Shown here: positions 35,980 through 44,527 of the stretch, piece by piece
How the letters are laid out: each line of letters starts with the position of its first letter
Position numbering within the stretch: position 1 is the first letter of the stretch
Assembly: GCF_900240995.1 (NCBI RefSeq)
Contig: NZ_LT965953.1
Span: forward strand, 124,001-188,000
DNA: 64,000 nucleotides
From: Bacillus sp. Marseille-P3661
GTDB lineage: Bacteria > Bacillota > Bacilli > Bacillales > Bacillaceae_J
Direction of reading: 5' to 3'
Notes under the pieces: generated by a model
Told to the model about the DNA's origin: nothing
Seen by the model: the letters and a program-made list of their open reading frames with translations, nothing else
Database searches by the model: none
Made by a program: the position numbers and the translations under genes

Positions 35980-36017
35980 AAAATCCCACAGTCTGATGAT
36001 TGGCTGTGGGGTTTTTA
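35980..36017 (+). terminator. csaB terminator
   Basis: AAAATCCCACAGTC pairs with GGCTGTGGGGTTTT, followed by ATTTT. Confidence 0.92.
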
Positions 36018-36049
36018 TTTTGCTGTGAATTATAAATTGGAGATTGGCT

Positions 36050-36410
36050 CGGTTTGTTATCAACAGTTTTTATATCATTAATGAACCTGTGTACAACATT
36101 TAATTGATACCAACGTTTTGTGCACGGGTTCTAGCATTCACGTCATATTAATTTGTTTCAACATGTCATCATTTGTGCACAAAATCTAAATTGTTACCAA
36201 CATATCCACACAATTTTTATGAATGAAGTGCCATCGTATAAAAACATATCTATAGTTTAGCAATATATCAACATTTTATCGGGGATAACTCGGCTTTATT
36301 TGCAATATTAACGTAGAGCTGCAAAAGAAATTTAAACATTTAACAAGATATCAACAGATTTTCAACTTGTTTCAACATTTTAAGCATGCAAAAACGGGTT
36401 ATCCACAACA
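36050..36410. promoter_or_regulatory. cluster of DnaA-box-like motifs
   Basis: One perfect TTATCCACA (36399-36407), one-mismatch forms TTATCAACA (36057-36065) and ATATCCACA (36202-36210), and further related words (TGATACCAACG, TTGTTACCAACA, ATATATCAACA, AGATATCAACA, TTGTTTCAACA twice, and the palindrome TTTGTGCACAAA at 36172-36183). Most share one strand orientation. The stretch is AT-rich and has no ORF. It resembles the DnaA-box clusters that B. subtilis carries away from oriC; binding is not shown. Confidence 0.5.
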
Positions 36411-36439
36411 TTTCGTTTAGAGTTAAAACCTCAGCAAGC

Positions 36440-36550
36440 AGATATCTGCCACTTTTCGATTATATCTTCCACTTTGCTGTAGATATCTGCTACTTTTTCA
36501 ATATATCGTCCACTTTTGGATACATATCAGTAACTAATAGACATTCTCAA
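36440..36550 (+). repeat. GATATCTGCCACTTT element, copy 2
   Basis: Same modular layout and orientation as the copy at 20810: AGATATCTGCCACTTTTC, TTATATCTTCCACTTT, AGATATCTGCTACTTTTT, ATATATCGTCCACTTTT, CATATCAGTAACTAA and the tail GACATTCTCAATT. Confidence 0.85.
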
Positions 36551-36835
36551 TTACAGCGGGGGCGCCTGGTCAGTGGTAATTGCAAGATTAAATGCAAAGT
36601 AAATAATAGCAAACTACTTTTTCAACCTGCTGACGTTTTTTCCAACAGTTAGACATTCTCAATTAATGCAGAGCCGCCAAGACGGAGATAATTGAAAAAT
36701 CAAATGCCATACGCATTATTGCAAACTATTATTTTCAATCAGACAGTAGACATTCTAAATTAACACTGTGATCCTAGTCGGGGGATCGTTGCAAACTTGA
36801 TTTAGACCATGCATTATTCAACCTCCACTTCCAAA
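36538..36835. repeat. three degenerate units of about 100 bp
   Basis: TAGACATTCT(C/A)AATTA starts at 36538, 36650 and 36747, each followed by a GC-rich patch and ATTGCAAACT(A/T)-like words. The head word overlaps the tail of the GATATC element copy 2, so the two families may have a common origin. No coding frame is supported between 36018 and 37034. Confidence 0.6.
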
Positions 36836-37034
36836 CTAGCGACACATATTACCAATAATTGCTACAAAAATTTCTTTTAAATGACAAAATGGGGTCAATT
36901 GTCTCAATTTGTTGCAAATTGCTGAAACACCCTTGATATATTCCTAGTAAACTATTACATTTGAAGTAAAGAAAAAATAGGTAGGATTTGCTAATGTTTT
37001 AGAAAAAACTACTAGAAGGGAGGAGACAAACAAC

Positions 37035-38996
37035 ATGACAAAAAAGTCGTTTTTAACATTCATAATTTGCACGTTTGCCATTGTTTTCATATACCTTGGT
37101 ATACCACTGCAAACGGCCAGTGCAAATGAATTAGGTCTAATAACGACAGATGACCTCAATGTGCGAACAGCACCTTCCACTCAAGGTGAAATTTTAGGTA
37201 AAATCCATACTGGAACTGAAGTGGAAATACTCGAAAAAACAGGTGAGTGGTACAAAATCAGCTCGAATCTTGGTGACGGATTTGTTCATAGTTCATATGT
37301 AAATATACATACTTCTACGAATAAAACATCAAACACTTCTACAGCGACTTCATCGTCTTCAAAAGTAAAGGTTTATGTTAATGGTGAATTATTACAACTC
37401 CCAATCGAACCACCCATCACAGATGGACGAGTTCTTGTTCCATTTCGCGGAATTAGCGAAGCGCTAGGCATACAAGTGAATTGGCTAAATGCGACTCGAC
37501 AGGTTGAAGCCATTGATAACGGAAAATACGTGTTGTTTACCATTGGCAAACAAAAAGTTCAGGTTGGAAATGAAACCTTGAATTTAGTGCCTGCGGCTCG
37601 TATTGAAAAAGAATACACAGTGTTGCCGCTGCGGTTTTTCGCAGAAAGCTTTGGTGCTGACGTACGCTGGATCGATTCCACACGTACAGTTGAAATCAAC
37701 CGAGGAGAATCTATTTCAAACGAAAACGAGGAAGCGACTTCGCCAAACACAAGTGGCTCACTAACCCTAGCGTTAATTGAAGATGCGGATGTAGGCGTTT
37801 ATGAAGAGCCGAATTCTAAAAGTAAAAAACTTGGTAGTCTGCAGCAGGGAGATACAATTAAAGCTTATGCTGCTAGCCTTAGTAAGAACGACGAATGGTT
37901 AGAAATACAATATAAAAATGAATCAGCTTATATAAAGTCCGATTCAATTCGTTCACAGCAAAGCACTATCAAAGGTACGGTTAATGCAACGGCATTAAAT
38001 GTTCGGAAGTATGCAGATTCCGAATCAGATATCGTTGACCGACTAAGCAAAGGTCAAGAAGTGATTGTCTATGAGTTTGATGGTCAGTGGGCTAGGTTTA
38101 AAACGAACGGCAAATGGGGTTATGTACATAGTTATTATTTAACTTTGAAAAAAAATAATAAATCCTATGTTGCTCTTGGATCGCCGACGTTTGAAAATAA
38201 CGGAAACCGCAGCTTGTTAACGTGGTCAAAGGTTGGTGCAGTTACAACAAGCCATAAACTGATTTCAGGCGGAGTTGAAATTAGTTCGAATGCAACAACG
38301 GTAGACGAATGGAGCAGCAATCATCCCGCGGTAAAACGAATTGAATATGCAAGCGGTTCAAAAATTAGAATATATTTCAATCCGGGTTATCATTTTGTTG
38401 TCCGACATTCAAACAATGATGTAAAAATAACATTGCTTGAAAGTGGATTAACAGGTAAACGAATTGTGATTGATGCGGGGCATGGTGCCCATGATCCTGG
38501 TGCAGTAGGTGTAACAGGGTTGAATGAAAAAACGGTTAACTTAGTTGTTGCCCAAAAATTAGCTAATTTATTGCAAGATGCAGGAGCAGAAGTAACAATG
38601 ACTAGAAATAGTGATACCTTTCTTGCTCTGTCAGAGCGAGTAGCGATTGCACACCGAAATGATGCGGATGCATTTATTAGCTTACATGCAGACTCTTTTA
38701 AAGCAACATCTCAGGGCTCAACGACTTTTTATCATTCAGGTAAAAATCCAAGCTGGCAACAAAGTAAGCAGTTATCGGATATTACGATTAAAAAAATTGT
38801 TGCAGCGCTAGGAACCGTTAATCGAGGTTCGAACGACAAAAGCTTACACGTTATTCGTGAAACTGAAATCCCAGCCATTTTAGTCGAGCTTGCGTTTTTA
38901 TCGAATCCTACTGAAGAAGCCATGCTTAAATCAGACGAATCACGTCAAAAAGCAGCACAAGCGATTTACGAATCGTTCGTTGAATTTTATAACTAA
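37035..38996 (+). CDS. N-acetylmuramoyl-L-alanine amidase with SH3, stalk and AMIN domains
   Basis: 653 aa. Signal peptide (about 1-31), SH3b (about 33-90; DDLNVRTAPSTQGEIL), copper-amine-oxidase-like stalk domain (about 108-218; LVPFRGISEALGIQVNW), two more SH3b-type domains (about 240-375; ATALNVRKYADSESDIVDRL), an AMIN-like beta domain (about 380-470) and Amidase_3 (about 475-652). The zinc enzyme motifs are visible: VIDAGHGAHDPGAVG, LNEKTVNLVV, SLHADSF and the catalytic VELAFLSNPTEE. It cleaves the bond between muramic acid and L-alanine in peptidoglycan. The same stalk domain occurs in the TolC-like protein at 18888. Confidence 0.92.
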   Translation: MTKKSFLTFIICTFAIVFIYLGIPLQTASANELGLITTDDLNVRTAPSTQGEILGKIHTGTEVEILEKTGEWYKISSNLGDGFVHSSYVNIHTSTNKTSNTSTATSSSSKVKVYVNGELLQLPIEPPITDGRVLVPFRGISEALGIQVNWLNATRQVEAIDNGKYVLFTIGKQKVQVGNETLNLVPAARIEKEYTVLPLRFFAESFGADVRWIDSTRTVEINRGESISNENEEATSPNTSGSLTLALIEDADVGVYEEPNSKSKKLGSLQQGDTIKAYAASLSKNDEWLEIQYKNESAYIKSDSIRSQQSTIKGTVNATALNVRKYADSESDIVDRLSKGQEVIVYEFDGQWARFKTNGKWGYVHSYYLTLKKNNKSYVALGSPTFENNGNRSLLTWSKVGAVTTSHKLISGGVEISSNATTVDEWSSNHPAVKRIEYASGSKIRIYFNPGYHFVVRHSNNDVKITLLESGLTGKRIVIDAGHGAHDPGAVGVTGLNEKTVNLVVAQKLANLLQDAGAEVTMTRNSDTFLALSERVAIAHRNDADAFISLHADSFKATSQGSTTFYHSGKNPSWQQSKQLSDITIKKIVAALGTVNRGSNDKSLHVIRETEIPAILVELAFLSNPTEEAMLKSDESRQKAAQAIYESFVEFYN

Positions 38997-38998
38997 CA

Positions 38999-39033
38999 AA
39001 AAACCAGTTCTCCTTATGGATGAACTGGTTTTA
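38999..39033 (+). terminator. amidase terminator
   Basis: AAAACCAGTTC pairs with GAACTGGTTTT, 3 bp after the stop. Weak T-run (TTTTAGC). Confidence 0.85.
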
Positions 39034-39053
39034 GCTTTAAAAGAAGTATATAA

Positions 39054-39090
39054 CTTGTCCAGCGCCGGGGCTAGTTCGCGGGGCATTACA
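39054..39090. repeat. fragment of the CTTGTCCAGC element
   Basis: CTTGTCCAGCGCCGGGGCTA with a GTTCGCGGGGC continuation resembles a shortened form of the element at 32784-32904. It lies between convergent amidase and LCP genes. Confidence 0.5.
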
Positions 39091-39119
39091 TTCGACTGTC
39101 GCTTTACTAATAACAAAAC

Positions 39120-40166
39120 TTAAAATTGATCTGTTTCCGTTGTAATATCTTCCTCAGATGATGTATCACTATCAGTACCAGTACTTGAATCATCAGTACC
39201 TTCAAATGTTAAATGCTGCTTTAATGTTGTTTTTACTGTTTCAAGGTTATCATCATCTAGCACATAGTAATATAAACCCTTGATCCGTGCGCCTTCACCT
39301 GTTAACGACAGCATCTCAATGTCTACATTTGAGCCTTGATAGGCATAGTCGTGAAACGCGAGCATATCGTCAAACGACATATTCGTTGTTAAATTGTCAC
39401 CAATGCCTTTCATGACGTCATCATATTTTGCGACAGACCGCAATGATAGTCCTTTATTGATTATTGCTTTTAAAATTTCTTGCTGGCGATGGCCGCGTTC
39501 TACATCGCCATCATATTTGCGTGTTCTAGCATATGCTAACGCCTCTTCACCATCTAACGTTTGAAACCCTTTTGCTATATGTATTGCATTTTTTTCACGA
39601 TGGCTATTTTGTTCTGTAATTTCAAAAGGAACATCCATTTGAATTCCACCTAAAGCGTCGATGATTTTGATAAAAGCATCAAAATTAAGGCGAACATAGT
39701 AATCGACTGGAATATCAAAAAGCTTTTCTACCGTATCAACTGTCATCTCAATATCGCCAAACGCATGAGCGTGGGTGATTTTATCCATTCGATCACGTCC
39801 GACAAGTTCTACACGCGAGTCCCTAGGAATACTCACCATTTTGACCGACTTCTCTTTTTCGTTAAAAGTGGCCAGAATCATTGCATCCGTCCGGGTCGAA
39901 CCACTAAAAACACCATCGCTGCCATCATCAATGCCTAAAAAAAGCACAGAAATATTATCGATCCGTGGATCCACTTTTTGTTCGCGAAGTTTTGATTTAT
40001 CCTCGAGCTTTCGGGTACTAAGCTTATGCTGTGAACTCTCCACAACTTCCTTTGCCGTACTAGTTAGATAAGAGGCATAGGTCGCCACGCCAATTAAGGC
40101 AATAAGCACTGGGATGAGAACAGCCATAAGAATTTTTACGCTCTTACGCTTTTTTGATTTTGCCAT
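39120..40166 (-). CDS. tagU: LytR-CpsA-Psr (LCP) wall-polymer ligase
   Basis: 348 aa. A short cytoplasmic Lys/Arg-rich tail (AKSKKRKSVK) precedes one membrane helix (about 12-35). The LCP domain follows, with RTDAMILATFNEKEKSVKMV and SIPRDSRVEL near residues 90-120 (the conserved Arg and Asp that hold the pyrophosphate), and ALAYARTRKYDGDVERGHRQQ near 207-227. The C-terminus is Ser/Thr/Asp-rich. LCP enzymes attach teichoic acid and related polymers from undecaprenyl-PP to peptidoglycan, finishing the pathway started by TagO and TagA. Named by position next to yvyE, as lytR/tagU in B. subtilis. Confidence 0.9.
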   Translation of the reverse strand: MAKSKKRKSVKILMAVLIPVLIALIGVATYASYLTSTAKEVVESSQHKLSTRKLEDKSKLREQKVDPRIDNISVLFLGIDDGSDGVFSGSTRTDAMILATFNEKEKSVKMVSIPRDSRVELVGRDRMDKITHAHAFGDIEMTVDTVEKLFDIPVDYYVRLNFDAFIKIIDALGGIQMDVPFEITEQNSHREKNAIHIAKGFQTLDGEEALAYARTRKYDGDVERGHRQQEILKAIINKGLSLRSVAKYDDVMKGIGDNLTTNMSFDDMLAFHDYAYQGSNVDIEMLSLTGEGARIKGLYYYVLDDDNLETVKTTLKQHLTFEGTDDSSTGTDSDTSSEEDITTETDQF

Positions 40167-40243
40167 AGGTATTAACTCCCTTTAGTAAAACAGAGTTTAC
40201 TAGTCAGTTTACCCTTAAAAGCGCAAAAAATAACAAATAGAGT

Positions 40244-40879
40244 TTAAATATCTTGTTCTAAATACTCGCTTTCCCCTTCACTGATGTCAGCTTGTCCGTT
40301 CGTTAATTCTGTCATATACAAAATAAAGCCTTCTTTTTTATCTTCATCCACATAGGTTTCAACTTCAACATTATCTAAATAATGAATATCTTTTAATAAA
40401 TATAGTGGGTGTGCACGCAGTTCATTTTCAATTTTACCTAACCAGGTATAATCAATTTTTGTGTGCATAACGCGCATCAATTTTCGTTCGACCACGCCAA
40501 TCGCGTTCAAACCTTCAGATACAGCTTTACCATATGCACGAATCAGTCCGCCGGCTCCTAATTTAATACCCCCGAAATATCTCGTTACAACAACGACCGT
40601 ATCTTTCAAATCACGCTTTTTTAAAACTTCTAGCATTGGAACTCCAGCTGTGCCGCTCGGTTCGCCATCGTCGTTTGCTTTTTGAATATGATTATGTTCA
40701 CCAATCATATAAGCGGAGCAATTATGGGTAGCATCCCAATTTTTCTTCTTTATAGTCTGAATAAACTCTTGCGCTTGTTCTTCAGATGTTGCGCGACTTA
40801 TGTAAGCAATAAATCTTGACTTTTGAATAATTATTTCATGCTCACCTGTTGTTTTTACTGTATAATAGTTAAGTAACAT
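40244..40879 (-). CDS. yvyE: YigZ/IMPACT-family protein
   Basis: 211 aa, start with AGGAGGAATGGC. The UPF0029/IMPACT signature is complete: KSRFIAYISRATSEEQA near 20, AYMIGEHNHIQKANDDGEPS near 57, and TRYFGGIKLGAGGLIRAYG near 103. A ferredoxin-like domain closes the protein. Conserved in bacteria; a role at the ribosome or in small-molecule binding has been proposed, none settled. Its place between the LCP gene and degSU is as in B. subtilis. Confidence 0.92.
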   Translation of the reverse strand: MLLNYYTVKTTGEHEIIIQKSRFIAYISRATSEEQAQEFIQTIKKKNWDATHNCSAYMIGEHNHIQKANDDGEPSGTAGVPMLEVLKKRDLKDTVVVVTRYFGGIKLGAGGLIRAYGKAVSEGLNAIGVVERKLMRVMHTKIDYTWLGKIENELRAHPLYLLKDIHYLDNVEVETYVDEDKKEGFILYMTELTNGQADISEGESEYLEQDI

Positions 40880-41370
40880 GCCATTCCTCCTAATGTATTT
40901 TGGAGTAAATCAATTAAATAAAGGGTTTCGTATTGCTATGGTTGCGAAATTTGTCGAAATTCGTCAATAAAAACTATCTTCAAAATGGTTTTATTTGGGT
41001 AGATTACATTGGAAAGCTTTAGCCATCTGTTTATAGACTTATTTTATTATAGAACGACATCTGCTTTGCTTCAATGAAAGTGATAAGGGGCCTGAATGAT
41101 TGCTGGATACTCCGAAATTCCAAGGGATGTATATATGCCTACTTTCAGTATAATTAATCTTAAAGAATGATGGTGCATCGTTGCTTTTATAGTAGATAAT
41201 TTCCAGTTATAAGCACTTTTTATTAATTTTTTATAAAAACACCCCGAAAAGTGCTCCTTATATACGAAGACTATAGTAATAGGTTTTTTACAACAAGGAA
41301 GTTTGATAAAAAAGTGGCACGAGGTCGGGAGAATCCAGACGTTTCCGCTTTTCTATATGGAGGCGATATT
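40880..41370 (+). other. degS upstream region with an inverted repeat
   Basis: No separate gene is supported. AAGCACTTTT (41211-41220) faces AAAAGTGCT (41247-41255) across a 26-nt AT-rich loop, about 115 nt before the degS start. The open frame that precedes degS from 41251 lacks a ribosome binding site. The inverted repeat may be a regulator site or leader hairpin. Confidence 0.4.
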
Positions 41371-42513
41371 GTGTCAATAAAATTAGATGACAAAGTTTTA
41401 GATAGTATATTGGAAAGGATGGTTAATACCGTTTCCGATAGTAAAAAAGAAATTTTTGAAATAAGCGAACAATCGCGAAGTGAATATGAAGTTTTAAAAA
41501 ATGAACTAGAAATGACAAAGCAAGAAGTAAATAACTTAATTGACAAAGGCGATATTTTAGAAGTTCAAGAAAAATTTGCTAGAAAGCGCTTGTCCGAAGT
41601 GAGCAGACATTTCAATAAGTATTCAGAAGAGCAAATTCGTGATGCGTATGAAAAAGCACACAATCTGCAAATGCAATTATCAAGCATCCGCCAAAGCGAA
41701 AGGGTATTACTCGAACGCCGCAATGAACTCGAACGCCGCTTAAAAGCACTAGAGAATACCGTAGAGCGGGCCGAAGCATTAGTTGGTCAAATCTCAGTTG
41801 TTTTAAATTATTTAACGAGTGATTTAAAACAAGTGAACGAGCTGATCGAGGATGCTAGGCAAAAACAAGAATTTGGCTTAAAAATTATTGAGGCGCAGGA
41901 AGAGGAAAGGCGCCGTCTATCACGGGAAATTCATGATGGACCCGCACAAATGCTAGCCAACGTCATGCTGCGTTCTGAATTGATTGAGAGAACTTCTAGG
42001 GAAAAAGGAATGGATGCAGCGCTAATTGAGGTAAAAGATTTACGGCAAATGGTTCGTTCAGCTCTCTATGAGGTACGAAAAATCATTTATGATTTAAGAC
42101 CAATGGCACTCGATGATTTAGGACTTATTCCTACATTAAAGCGTTACTTAACGACAGTAGAAGACTACCATAAAATTCGAATTGAGTTTATTAGTATTGG
42201 CAGAGAAATTAGGCTGGCCCAGCGCCTAGAGGTTGCTTTATTTCGACTTGTTCAAGAAGCTGTGCAAAATGCAATGAAGCATGCTAAGCCTAAAGCAGTT
42301 CAAGTGAAAATGGATATAAATAAAAAACACGTCACACTAGTGATCAAAGATGATGGCCAAGGTTTTGATACAACTTCAAAAAAGGAAGGCTCGTTTGGGT
42401 TAGTAGGCATGAGAGAGCGAGTTGAGCTTTTACGAGGACAATTAACCATTGATTCTGTCATCGGTAAAGGAACTCTTATTATGATACAAGTGCCACTCTC
42501 GGATCAAACATAA
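41371..42513 (+). CDS. degS: sensor histidine kinase DegS
   Basis: 380 aa from GTG 41371, which has TGGAGGCG 7 nt upstream; B. subtilis DegS is 385 aa and begins equivalently. Cytoplasmic, with no membrane helix. The N-terminal half is the long DegS coiled-coil sensor (about 5-170). The HisKA_3 box RRRLSREIHDGPAQMLANVM gives phospho-acceptor His 188. The ATPase has EAVQNAMKHAKPKAVQV, DDGQGFD and GSFGLVGMRERVELLRG. It phosphorylates DegU, encoded 230 bp downstream, and controls motility, exoenzymes and competence. Confidence 0.95.
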   Translation: MSIKLDDKVLDSILERMVNTVSDSKKEIFEISEQSRSEYEVLKNELEMTKQEVNNLIDKGDILEVQEKFARKRLSEVSRHFNKYSEEQIRDAYEKAHNLQMQLSSIRQSERVLLERRNELERRLKALENTVERAEALVGQISVVLNYLTSDLKQVNELIEDARQKQEFGLKIIEAQEEERRRLSREIHDGPAQMLANVMLRSELIERTSREKGMDAALIEVKDLRQMVRSALYEVRKIIYDLRPMALDDLGLIPTLKRYLTTVEDYHKIRIEFISIGREIRLAQRLEVALFRLVQEAVQNAMKHAKPKAVQVKMDINKKHVTLVIKDDGQGFDTTSKKEGSFGLVGMRERVELLRGQLTIDSVIGKGTLIMIQVPLSDQT

Positions 42514-42743
42514 ATCTAGGAATCTATACTTATTAATTTAGGTAAAATTGGATAGACTCATAGGTCCTATCTACCATTGTTGGATGGTTTTGTTCATTCT
42601 ATTTTATATAAGGCACAAGTATTGGTATTATTATAGTGGGGGAATTTCTAAAAATAATAATTAATGATTATATAGAGAAAATTCGAGTCAGTTCTAAATA
42701 GTAGAAAGATAGTAAAATAACTTTTAATGAGGGAGGGATAGTT

Positions 42744-43439
42744 GTGGTGAAAACATTAACGCGTATCTTAATTATTGATGATCATCAACTATTTCGTGAA
42801 GGTGTAAAACGTATTCTAGATTTTGAAGAAAACTTTGAGGTAGTGGCAGAAGGGGATGACGGCAGCGACGCGGTAGCTCTAGTTGAGCAGTATAATCCTG
42901 ATGTAGTCGTAATGGATATTAATATGCCTACAATGAATGGTGTGGAAGCAACTGCAAAATTAGTAGAGCAATACCCAGATGTAAAGGTATTAATTTTATC
43001 TATTCATGATGATGAGAGCTATGTAACACATGCCCTTAAAACAGGTGCATCTGGTTATTTACTGAAAGAAATGGATGCTGACTCATTGATTGAAGCTGTT
43101 AGAGTTGTAGCTGAAGGTGGTTCATATTTACATCCTAAAGTGACTCACAATCTAGTAAATGAATACCGTCGTTTAGCTACTGGTGATAACGGACAATCAG
43201 TAGGAACATTAAAAGACGTAGAATACCGCAAGCCGCTGCATATTTTAACACGTCGCGAATGCGAAGTGCTGCAAATGCTCGCGGACGGTAAAAGCAACAG
43301 AGCCATCGGCGAAACGCTGTATATAAGTGAAAAAACAGTTAAAAACCATGTAAGTAACATTCTTCAAAAAATGAATGTAAATGATCGTACCCAAGCAGTT
43401 GTTGTCGCGATCAAAAACGGTTGGGTACAAGTTCGATAA
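42744..43439 (+). CDS. degU: response regulator DegU
   Basis: 231 aa (GTG 42744; GTG 42747 equally possible) with GAGGGAGGG upstream. The receiver domain has the acidic pair in [19 protein letters not shown] and the phosphorylated Asp at residue 58 in [16 protein letters not shown]. The LuxR/NarL-type DNA-binding domain is [20 protein letters not shown] followed by [20 protein letters not shown]. Very close to B. subtilis DegU throughout. It regulates the fla/che genes, comK, degradative enzymes and poly-gamma-glutamate. The 230 bp before it leave room for its own promoter. Confidence 0.96.
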   Translation: MVKTLTRILIIDDHQLFREGVKRILDFEENFEVVAEGDDGSDAVALVEQYNPDVVVMDINMPTMNGVEATAKLVEQYPDVKVLILSIHDDESYVTHALKTGASGYLLKEMDADSLIEAVRVVAEGGSYLHPKVTHNLVNEYRRLATGDNGQSVGTLKDVEYRKPLHILTRRECEVLQMLADGKSNRAIGETLYISEKTVKNHVSNILQKMNVNDRTQAVVVAIKNGWVQVR

Positions 43440-43451
43440 ATGAATAGTGTT

Positions 43452-43486
43452 GCAAAGGCCCTTTGTCGATGACTGAGGGTTTTTTG
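43452..43486 (+). terminator. degU terminator, weak
   Basis: CCCT (43459-43462) can pair with AGGG (43476-43479) before T6; CAAAGG-CC-CTTTG is an alternative small stem. The T-run is good but the stem is short. Confidence 0.5.
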
Positions 43487-43720
43487 TTTTGAATATGTGG
43501 CCTGTGCCATTTGCTTTTATATTTTACTATAATTGATAAATGTTGGGTGTGATTAACATCACACCCATAGTGAAAATGATAGTTAATGGGCATGGTTGGT
43601 AATGGTGCGTTTAGTTGGGTGCTTTGTTCAGCTAGTATTGTGTTGAACACAGATATGCGTGTGTTTATATTAACTGACTATTTAGTGTAAGTTAGCATGC
43701 AATGAGTGACTGGCCCTGGG

Positions 43721-43835
43721 TGAGAATCAAAGTCAGTTGCAGATAAAACTGGAAAGTGGCAGATATCCGGTCCCGAGTGGCAGATATCTCGGGAAAGTTG
43801 CTGATATACTCAAAAAGTGGCAGATATATGTATCA
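43721..43835 (-). repeat. GATATCTGCCACTTT element, copy 3 (inverted)
   Basis: Starts with the reversed tail TGAGAATCAAAGTCAGT, then AAAGTGGCAGATATCC, GAGTGGCAGATATCTC, AAAGTTGCTGATATAC and AAAGTGGCAGATATATG. Same five-module layout as the copies at 20810 and 36440, on the other strand. Confidence 0.85.
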
Positions 43836-44018
43836 TCCAAAGTGTAAGTTCACTTTTAACTGCAGGTTAATGGGCATGATCGGTAATGGTGCGTTTAGTT
43901 GGGCGCTTGGTTCAGCTAGAATTGTGTTGTTCATTGATATGCTTGTGTTTTTATTAACTAATTATTTAAATTTGGCATTAGTAGGGGATTTTGCTTGTGT
44001 AAGGTTAACTGGCCAGGG

Positions 44019-44130
44019 TGAGAATCAAAGTCAGTAGCAGATATAACTGGAAAGTGGCAGATATCCGGTCCCGAGTGGCAGATATCGAGGGGAAAGTTGC
44101 TGATATCCTCAAAAAGTGGCAGATATATGT
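44019..44130 (-). repeat. GATATCTGCCACTTT element, copy 4 (inverted)
   Basis: Near-identical to copy 3 in modules and order, with AGTAGCAGATATAACTGG where copy 3 has AGTTGCAGATAAAACTGG. Confidence 0.85.
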
Positions 44131-44316
44131 ATCATCCAAAGTGTAAGCGCACTGTTAACTGCAGGTTAATGGGCATGATCGGTAATGGTGCGTTTAGTTG
44201 GGTGCTTGGTTCAGCTAGTATTGTGTTAACACATAAATGCGTGTGTTTTTATTAACTAATTATTTAAATTTGGCATTAGTAGGGGATTTTGCTTGTGTAA
44301 GGTTAACTGGCCAGGG

Positions 44317-44430
44317 TGAGAATCAAAGTCAGTAGCAGATATAACTGGAAAGTGGCAGATATCCGGTCCCTTCTGGCAGATATTATAGGAAAAGTTGCTG
44401 ATATCCTTAAAAAGTGGCAGATATATGTAT
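44317..44430 (-). repeat. GATATCTGCCACTTT element, copy 5 (inverted)
   Basis: As copy 4, but the second module reads TTCTGGCAGATATTAT and the end is followed by GAGCC in place of ATCC, showing where this array leaves its repeat. Confidence 0.85.
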
Positions 44431-44527
44431 GAGCCAATATAGAAAATAAAATTTTATGTCGAACAATGAAGGATTTTGCTCGATGCGGTACGAAAGTATA
44501 AATCATAATTGAAAGGAGTTGAGCTTT

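Larger units (their letters stand above)
43583..44430. repeat. three direct repeats of about 290 bp
   Basis: TTAATGGGCATG(G/A)T(T/C)GGTAATGG starts at 43583, 43867 and 44166. Each unit continues with TTTAGTTGGG(T/C)GCTT, a GTGTT-rich stretch, TATTAACTGAC or TTAACTAATTATTT, then an inverted GATATC element. Copies 2 and 3 are almost identical and differ more from copy 1. Frames inside (for example 43756-44037) only follow the repeat and lack a ribosome binding site. Confidence 0.9.

Noticed and set aside
36050-36410. Chromosomal or plasmid replication origin
   Set aside because: No dnaA, dnaN, rep or partition genes nearby; only one perfect DnaA box. A DnaA-box cluster is the more careful reading.
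36386-36652. 88-codon ORF across the repeats upstream of the amidase
   Set aside because: It runs through the GATATC element and the degenerate repeats and lacks a ribosome binding site.
41251-41370. 40-residue N-terminal extension of DegS
   Set aside because: GTG 41371 has a strong ribosome site at the right spacing, gives the family's usual length, and the extension has no site or family match.
43756-44037. 93-codon ORF in the 290-bp repeats
   Set aside because: The frame follows the repeat unit, is not preserved in the next copy and has no ribosome site.
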